Below are positions 58,256-64,000 of a DNA stretch of 64,000 nucleotides, piece after piece. Where the stretch lies: the NCBI GenBank assembly GCA_018398815.1, contig JAFLJL010014715.1:1-64000 (forward strand). Direction: 5' to 3'. The stretch's first letter is position 1. Each line of letters starts with the position of its first letter. The stretch comes from Conus ventricosus. Its lineage: Eukaryota; Mollusca; Gastropoda; Neogastropoda; Conidae. The notes under the pieces were generated by a model. That model was not told the DNA's origin, did not search any database, and saw nothing but the letters and a program-made list of their open reading frames with translations. The position numbers and the translations under genes are program-made.

Positions 58256-60532
58256 TGGGAAAGCCCCACCCCCGGAGGTCTGCCCCGACGGATCGGGCTT
58301 GGTGGGAGTGAAGGGGTTTACTGACCCCCAAAAGGCCCGCAAGAGACCCCACAATTTAAAGATTACGTACAAAAACCATTTTTTTCACAACCCCACACCA
58401 AACGCAAATTAAAAAAATTTCAAACCCCAAAACCCTTGGGACAATAAATTTAAGCCTTCCAAAAGGGACACAACATGGACAATCCCGATCAAGCATTCCA
58501 ACCCAAAATGCACGGATTATAAATTTAAAATTTCGCCCTTCGAGTTTCACCAAACCAATTAAAAGCATTTTAGGCCCATTTGAAAAAATAAACAAATTTT
58601 AAAGAAAAAATTTCAGATCCACCCTTCCCCCCCTGGAAATGCTCCCCACCCCCGCTCCGTCAAGTCTTCCCGGGAGCACCCTATGCAATAGGGGGCTCCG
58701 AAAAAGGGTCGGGTTTTGAGGGAGGGCGCTCAAAAGCCCTACCCTCGAAACACAGGAGGCAGTGAAGAGCGCCGTCCCGGGGGGGGGGGGGGGGGGGGGG
58801 AACGTGGCGCTGTTACTGGAGGTCCTGGACGAGGGTCAGGGCCGGCCAGTCAAGACGGCGGGCTCCTCTACCAGTCCGCGGTCCCGACCAGAGCGTGGCC
58901 TCGACCAGCGCGTGGCACCATCCAGTCCGCGGTCCCAGCCAGAGCGTGGCCTCAACCAGCACGTGGCACCATCCAGTCCGTGGTCTCAGCCAGAGCGTGG
59001 CCTCAACCAGCACGTGGCACCATCCAGTCCGCGGTCTCAGCCAGAGCGTGGCCTCAACCAGCACGTGGCACCATCCAGTCCAGACTCCGGGTGAAGCCCC
59101 CGGGAGGGGGGGGGGGGGGAAACGTAGCTGGGAGGAGAGAAGAAAGGGAGGGAAGGAAGAAGGAAGGAGGAAGGAAGGGTACTGGAACCCCGCCGTCAGT
59201 ACAGTCTGACCCATGCTGCTAAATCTTAACAGCCACTCGCATGATGGGCGAGGGAAGTCTATCAAAACGCACCAACAGCCCCAGCTTAACACAGACCTAA
59301 GCATAACACAGTAAACCAATCAAATCGTTAAAGTCTTCTCACATGAAGCAGGTAAGGGACTGCATTAAATCAACAGGCTATAAAACAAATATGAATTATC
59401 TTCACCCTTCTCTCACTCACGTTTAACAGTTTCCTTTCTTAGGAAATAAACCAACACAGCGACCATCGCTTAATAACTGCCACCACATTTGCAAAATAAT
59501 AATTCAATGGCATAATTGTCACATTTTATAGCCACATTTCAAAATAACACAAATCTCCAACCACGCATCCAAACGACAAATCATGCGTACGCACGCTCGC
59601 GAACATAAAACTCGTTCTCCTTGCACACACAAACAGACGGTGGCCGAAGAATAAGAGTCCGGCGGATGTGACAGGGGCGGACGAGCGAGACAAGCAAGTT
59701 CCAACCCTGAATCACCAGGTTCTCTCCCATCCCCACCGACTACCGCATCACCAGATGCATAAACAGGAGAAAGAATTTTGGATATAATTTAGAATGGCCA
59801 GGTTAAAGATTGAATTAACCAGAGAAAAGGTTCTCAAACAATATTTCTTTTACAATTTTGAAAACAAAAGAAAATTGCGCAAAAGAGAAGAATAAGCCGG
59901 CTAACAACAACAAACTAAAACAAACAAACCACGAAACTGATGCTTACCAGCTACCCGTGGGTGACCAGAAGAGGCGGGTCAAACGACTCTCTCTGCCCTC
60001 TGTCCAGTCGAGAGGACAGAGGCACAGGTGCGGAAAAAGAAGAAGTGATGTCCCTCTCCTACAGGCCGACTGTAGGAATTGAAGATACCGACTGTACCCT
60101 CGATGATACGGTGAAGAACCAAGACCGGAGCAGGCGCTCCCAGAGACATCTTCCGCTCGAGTGAAGAGCTAACCTCCCTCAGCGATGGCGGCCAACATGC
60201 CCTGCTGCGTCACAGAGTGAGCATACTTCAAACTAAAAGAAATGAAGCACGTGCGACAGGTAAAAAGACAGGCGAGAGGCCGATAGACAGCAAGTTCGAG
60301 AGAAAGGTACCAGCCACCCGTGAACCTACAGGATGAATAGCACGGGCAGTGGAATTAGAGAGAGAGAGAGAGAAAGCAAACCGAAGTTGAGCTGAACTAC
60401 ACCAAGGTGCAACCGCACCACAAGCCACATTAAGGGACGGATACACAACAACAGCAACGACAATAAACAAATGAATAATTCCGCCACCCTAGATGGGTCA
60501 AACGTCGTAGGCCTCGTGACAAACTCGTGACA
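58256..60532 (-). repeat. Gypsy-B 5' LTR, 2.28 kb
   Basis: Minus-strand start is tgtcacgagtttgtcacgag at 60532. From about 58780 the sequence is clean and serves as reference for the smeared partner LTR. It contains a poly-G run (58779-58800), a four-copy internal repeat (58870-59080), a second G run (59106-59119) and a ga-rich patch (60354-60372). The length of more than 2 kb is unusual for Gypsy LTRs. Confidence 0.88.
58870..59085. repeat. 51-bp tandem repeat inside Gypsy-B LTR
   Basis: Four copies of a 51-bp unit: cagtccgcggtcccagccag, agcgtggcctcaaccagcac, gtggcaccatc. The partner LTR has the same four copies at 51965-52175 in smeared form, so the repeat existed before or at insertion. 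Because 51 is divisible by three, ORFs with a 17-residue period appear; they are not supported as genes. Confidence 0.93.
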
Positions 60533-60590
60533 CTATGACTGATCAGAATAGAGAAACTTGAATATCAGAGACATGATACAGCTGCTGCTG

Positions 60591-60809
60591 TCATAGGATA
60601 CACATTTTTTTCCCCCAGTAGCCAGACTCTTGGAAGTCATACTGTTGCTGAAAATGCTGGATAGGTAGCTCTGTAGTGAGGCATTCTGTGTACATGACCC
60701 TGTTGGTGCTGCCTATGTAGAACACTCTTAGACCGCTGGTCTGCGTGCAGTTATATGTGACAGCCATTCTTAAGTCTTCTCTGGAGAACTCTCTGCCACA
60801 GTTTGGGAG
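60591..60809 (-). CDS. Opposite-strand exon-like ORF (copy 2)
   Basis: On the minus strand a 3' splice-like site (tgactttcag) is followed from 60809 by an open frame starting LPNCGREFSREDLRMAV and continuing TYNCTQTSGLRVFYIGSTN, with QYDFQESGYWGKK near its end. It stops soon after a run of seven A; the middle-contig copy has six A and reads on for about 20 residues, so one of the two has a homopolymer error. Three cysteines and several aromatic residues give it a globular look. The family is not recognised. It lies in an intron of the plus-strand gene, 70 bases from Gypsy-B. Confidence 0.45.
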   Translation of the reverse strand, partial: LPNCGREFSREDLRMAVTYNCTQTSGLRVFYIGSTNRVMYTECLTTELPIQHFQQQYDFQESGYWGKKMCIL

Positions 60810-61254
60810 CTGAAAGTCAGTTTTTGAGGAGGAAACACTGGAAGAAGAAATGATTACAGAAAGTTCTGTGGGTTTGATGGGGGGTTCTTTTGCACTGTTA
60901 CCAAGAATCCCTGTACTTCGCATGTCCTGTTCTGCTTTTCCCTCACCTCACATATTTCCTGACAATGTTCTCCATTCTGATTATTAAAAATGAGTGCAGA
61001 ATGTAAGCAAGCTTCAAGTCTGTTGGGCCTGATGGTGAGACGAACTCAGCTTGTTTCTATAAACGTCATGACTTGACCTGACACCTCCACCCCACACTCC
61101 ACCCCCTTCCTTGTCCACCTCCTGAAAATATTCCAGTTTGTAAAATCCAAATTTGACCCACAGAGGGTTGACTGGGTTTGGGGAACTCAAAACTTGTAAA
61201 ACAACCATCCAAGTTGAAACTTCAACAGCGCCATTGTGTGGGTGTTCCTTTCAG

Positions 61255-61363
61255 CTCAACATGACCCCATGTACATCCATGTCCACATTCCTGGCCTGCA
61301 GGAGAAGCAGACGATTCGTGCTGGCCCGCTCAGTTTGGATACAACCTGAAGAAAGAGCCTCCG
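61255..61363 (+). CDS. Exon C of unknown gene (2-bp shorter copy)
   Basis: Plus-strand counterpart of 17075-17185. The acceptor (gttcctttcag) and the donor (gtcagt) are the same. Two single-base losses (catgtacatcc against catgtaacatcc, and gctggcccgc against gctggtcccgc) break the frame here, whereas the other copy has 37 intact codons (LNMTPCNIHVHIPG at the start). Since exon B ends in phase 1 and exon C starts in phase 0, at least one more exon must lie between them, or one border is different from my reading. The protein family is not recognised. Confidence 0.65.
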
Positions 61364-61894
61364 GTCAGTACCACCTAGAGCACAGTCTGGGGAAGGTGTT
61401 GTTGGTAGAAAGAACATCATGGGATGGAGGGGGAGGTGGGGAGAGGGTGTACAAGAGACTGGCTTGTCCTGTAACATTCCATCGCCACAACAGATGTCTC
61501 AGGATGGAATTCAGGGTGCTGTCTCTTGGTGTGGTGGCATACTTTTTTTTTTCTCCCTGCTAGCTGTTTACGTTTTTGTTGATGTACCCAGCTGGATTTT
61601 CATACAGAACTTTTTCAAAGATGATTTTTTATGTTGTTACAGATCTGTTTAGCCATACGATTTCACCTTATTTTATACACGTGTCTACTGAAACTCCGAT
61701 GAATAAAGTGAACTAGAAAAAATATGTCGAAGCAAATATCTTGAGACGAAGTGTTTGAGCCATAGTTAAATTCACGGGTATATAACCATTGTTGTTATGT
61801 GCTGTAGCTAAAGAGCAACAACTCTCATGTGCACCAACTTGTAAATGGATGACGTTAGAACGCTAGTGGGGACTGCAGGCTCTGAAACATCAAA

Positions 61895-62790
61895 AAGAAA
61901 CTGGTGAAGGAGTCTGAATGTGTGCCACAGTATGAAACTGGTGAAAGAGTCTGAATGTGTGCCACAGTATGAAACTGGTGAAAGAGTTGAATGTGTGCCA
62001 CAGTATGCTGATGAACCAGTTTTCATGTAATGTGTGCCACAGTATGACACTGGTGAAAGAGTCTGAATGTGTGCCACAGTATGCTGATGAACAGTTTTCA
62101 TGAATGTGTGCCACAGTATGACACTGGTGAAAGAGTCTGAATGTGTGCCACAGTATGAAACTGGTGAAAGAGTCTGAATGTGTGCCACAGTATGCTGATG
62201 AACCAGTTTTCATGAATGTGTGCCACAGTATGACACTGGTGAAAGAGTCTGAATGTGTGCCACAGTATGCTGATAAAACCAGTTTTCATGAATGTGTGCC
62301 ACAGTATGACACTGGTGAAAGAGTCTGAATGTGTGCCACAGTATGACACTGGTGAAAGAGTCTGAATGTGTGCCACAGTATGACACTGGTGAAAGAGTCT
62401 GAATGTGTGCCACAGTATGACACTGGTGAAAGAGTCTGAATGTGTGCCACAGTATGCTGATGAAGCAGTTTTCGTGTAATGTGTGCCACAGTAAGCTGAT
62501 GAACCAGTTTTCATGTAATGTGTGCCACAGTATGACACTGGTGAAAGAGTCTGAATGTGTGCCACAGTATGCTGATGAAGCAGTTTTCATGCAATGTGTG
62601 CCACAGTATGACACTGGTGAAAGAGTCTGAATGTGTGCCACAGTATGCTGATGAAGCAGTTTTCATGTAATGTGTGCCACAGTATGCTGATGAAGCAGTT
62701 TTCATGTAATGTGTGCCACAGTATGCTGATGAAGCAGTTTTCATGTAATGTGTGCCACAGTATGCTGATGAACCAGTTTCCATGAATTTG
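61895..62790. repeat. Minisatellite, mixed 37/39-bp units, clean copy
   Basis: Reverse complement of 15130-16525. Units gaatgtgtgccacagtatga plus cactggtgaaagagtct (37 bp) alternate with gtgtgccacagtatgctgat plus gaagcagttttcatgtaat (39 bp). The order of the two types forms an irregular pattern, ending with a pure run of the 39-bp type at 62640-62785. About 23 units against about 36 in the other copy. Confidence 0.96.
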
Positions 62791-63480
62791 TACCACAGTA
62801 TGACACAGCTGTGTGGAAGTCTAGGTGGACCTGTCCAGTTGAATAACTCAGCTGAATGGGAGTGACCACTCTTTCTGTGTCTGTTTTTGGAACCCCAAGT
62901 AAGCTCAAAGTTTTGTGTGTTTTTTCTTTGAATACTTTTTAAACTGAAGAAATACTCGATTTAGTGCATTAATTTTTTTTTTTCATTTCATAACTTACTA
63001 CTTGCTTGCTGTAAAGTCCTGGTGAACTGGACCAGTGAAAGCAAGTCACCTTTTTTCCTATGATTATCACAGGACCCACAGTGAGCTCAGAATACTCTTC
63101 TTTTTTTTTTCTTCTTTGATTGTTTGTTTGTTTTGTTTTGTTTCTTTTTTTCCGAACTTTTCAAACTGGAAAAATGTTAGTTGTAATGTATCAACCTTTT
63201 ATTACATACTAATCTTTATCAAGTGCATTGACAGCCTTTGAGCAGCAACTGGAAATGTATTGAAAACTGAAATTACTTTTTTTATGTCAACATTTTTGTT
63301 GATCTCAGTGGCCCCGATGCTTTTTTCCCCCCATGAACTGTATCTGCTGAAAATTAAAATGAATCTGCAGAAAATATGTGTTCGGGTGAATTTAAAACAG
63401 TAGTTCCTTGCAGATAGGATGTGGGTACAGTGAGTGTGCTCCTCATGTGGGTACAGAAAGAGGCATCGCTTTGGGCAGAT
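62791..63480. other. Unique flank block
   Basis: AT-rich unique DNA that corresponds to 14455-15115 in reverse complement. The match ends near 63475, close to the gap edge on the other side, so the inverted similarity extends as far as the middle contig does. No exon is supported. Confidence 0.65.
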
Positions 63481-63498
63481 TGATATTGACACACAACA

Positions 63499-63558
<60 letters not shown>

Positions 63559-63560
63559 AT
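63499..63560. repeat. (CA)n microsatellite
   Basis: About 27 CA dinucleotides with a few interruptions at each end (cacgcacacacc on the left, actcacacatataaacac on the right). Confidence 0.96.
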
Positions 63561-63802
63561 ATAAACACATACAATATAACACAATACACATACATGAAAA
63601 AACATTGATATGACTGACTCTTTCTCCCCTTTATAATTACAATTTTGTCAAGTTTCCTAAGTTTATTTTTTAACAACTACACCTTGTCTTCCTGAACTAA
63701 TTTAGTTGTTAAGTATCTACACAGATTTTCTTTCGGTTTTTTTTTTTTTTTTTTTTTTTGCACTGCTTTGTAAAGGGATGCTATTTGGCTGTCTTATTCC
63801 AG

Positions 63803-63928
63803 GTGGCTGGATGTTGCCATTGCACGACCATACGAGCGTGCAAAGAAATAGAGAACAAGGAACGAGTTTGGCTGGACACATCATCATTCTGGAGCTGGGG
63901 ACTGTCATGTTTGTGACAAGGTACACTC
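63803..63928 (+). CDS. Exon-like segment with ambiguous frame
   Basis: A possible 3' splice site (gctgtcttattccag, ending near 63802) is followed by non-repetitive, balanced-composition DNA up to a possible donor (gacaag then gtacac). Two readings look protein-like: WLDVAIARPYERAKK followed by a TAG, which would make it a last exon, or a longer frame with GHIIILELGTVMFVTR that reaches the donor. I cannot choose between them. It is on the same strand as exons A to C and 2.4 kb downstream of exon C, so it may belong to the same gene. The remaining bases to 64000 show nothing more. Confidence 0.3.
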
Positions 63929-64000
63929 GCATACGCAGGCACAACACGTTCTTCAGTCATTCACTCAGCTAAAACAGCTGTCACCTGAACAGCACAACAC

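Larger units (their letters stand above)
51331..60532 (-). mobile_element. Ty3/Gypsy LTR retrotransposon B
   Basis: A 9.2-kb insertion on the minus strand. On that strand it starts tgtcacgag at 60532 and ends ggcccgggca at 51331, with the 5-bp duplication ctatg on both sides. Long direct repeats (58256-60532 and 51331-53716) bracket about 4.5 kb. The primer-binding site is of tRNA-Pro type, as in Gypsy-A, and an integrase is recognisable near the 3' end. The element is missing from the middle contig, where the uninterrupted target (gatcagtcatagcttcac, 17912-17929) is preserved. About 80% of the element (up to ~58720) is affected by homopolymer smearing, so its coding state cannot be judged. 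Confidence 0.9.
60538..61890. other. Unique block holding exon C and an opposite ORF
   Basis: Clean counterpart (reverse complement) of 16530-17925. It contains the minus-strand open frame at 60591-60809 and plus-strand exon C at 61255-61363. Relative to the other copy it lacks 18 bases near 61533 and has many isolated single-base differences. Nothing further is supported in it. Confidence 0.75.

Noticed and set aside
61895..62790. Regularly spaced direct repeats that could suggest a CRISPR array
   Set aside because: The spacers are themselves the same repeated sequence, the units are head-to-tail minisatellites, and the DNA is plainly eukaryotic (spliced exons, LTR elements).
63803..63972. 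LPLHDH motif suggesting a cupin-type dioxygenase
   Set aside because: The match is only six residues in one of three possible frames, with no other family feature around it.

Overview
The window is eukaryotic, non-coding-rich animal DNA. It has spliced exons with GT/AG borders, two long-LTR Ty3/Gypsy retrotransposons, one TIR DNA transposon, (TG)n/(CA)n microsatellites and at least a dozen different minisatellite families that fill most of the sequence. There is no sign of a prokaryotic gene layout. The repeat style (long intronic minisatellites, a short dispersed repeat with the core ATGTTGCTTATAGCCCAGCC) suggests a lophotrochozoan, perhaps a gastropod mollusc, but that is an inference from general impression and not a proof.

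Layout. Bases 1-13432 are one contig: a chain of unrelated tandem arrays (43, ~40, 27, ~115, 38, 50, 61-64, 59 and 36 bp units) with a few hundred unique bases between them, one possible exon at 4766-4818, and a 1071-bp TIR element (9134-10204) nested in the 36-bp array. Two gaps of exactly 1000 N (13433-14432 and 32514-33513) bracket a middle contig (14433-32513). A third contig runs from 33514 to the end; it starts in the same 36-bp array, same strand, that ends the first contig.

The central observation is that the middle contig is the reverse complement of 35.6-63.47 kb, block for block: flanking unique DNA, 39/37-bp array, unique block with an exon, 33-bp array, 34-bp array, unique block, ~110-bp and ~55-bp units, exon, 34-bp array. 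The two copies differ in array lengths and in retrotransposon content. The middle contig carries Gypsy-A (19670-30024), absent from the other copy, and lacks Gypsy-B (51331-60532), whose intact empty site it preserves. The simplest reading is that the middle contig is the alternative haplotype, placed inverted into a gap (a false duplication). A genuine large palindrome is the alternative.

Gene content. On the + strand of the outer contigs there is one spliced gene that I do not recognise: exon A 33919-34051, exon B 40986-41065 and exon C 61255-61363, with minus-strand copies of B and C in the middle contig at 32129-32210 and 17075-17185. Its introns consist almost wholly of minisatellites, and two of those arrays carry units that resemble 3' splice sites of the gene itself. 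An opposite-strand open reading frame (60591-60809 minus; 17631-17913 plus) may be an exon of another gene.

Sequence quality is uneven. Parts of the third contig (about 36.4-50.3 kb) are dense in single-base indels, and 51.1-58.7 kb shows a distinctive smearing of bases into homopolymer runs. Frameshifts there should not be read as biology.
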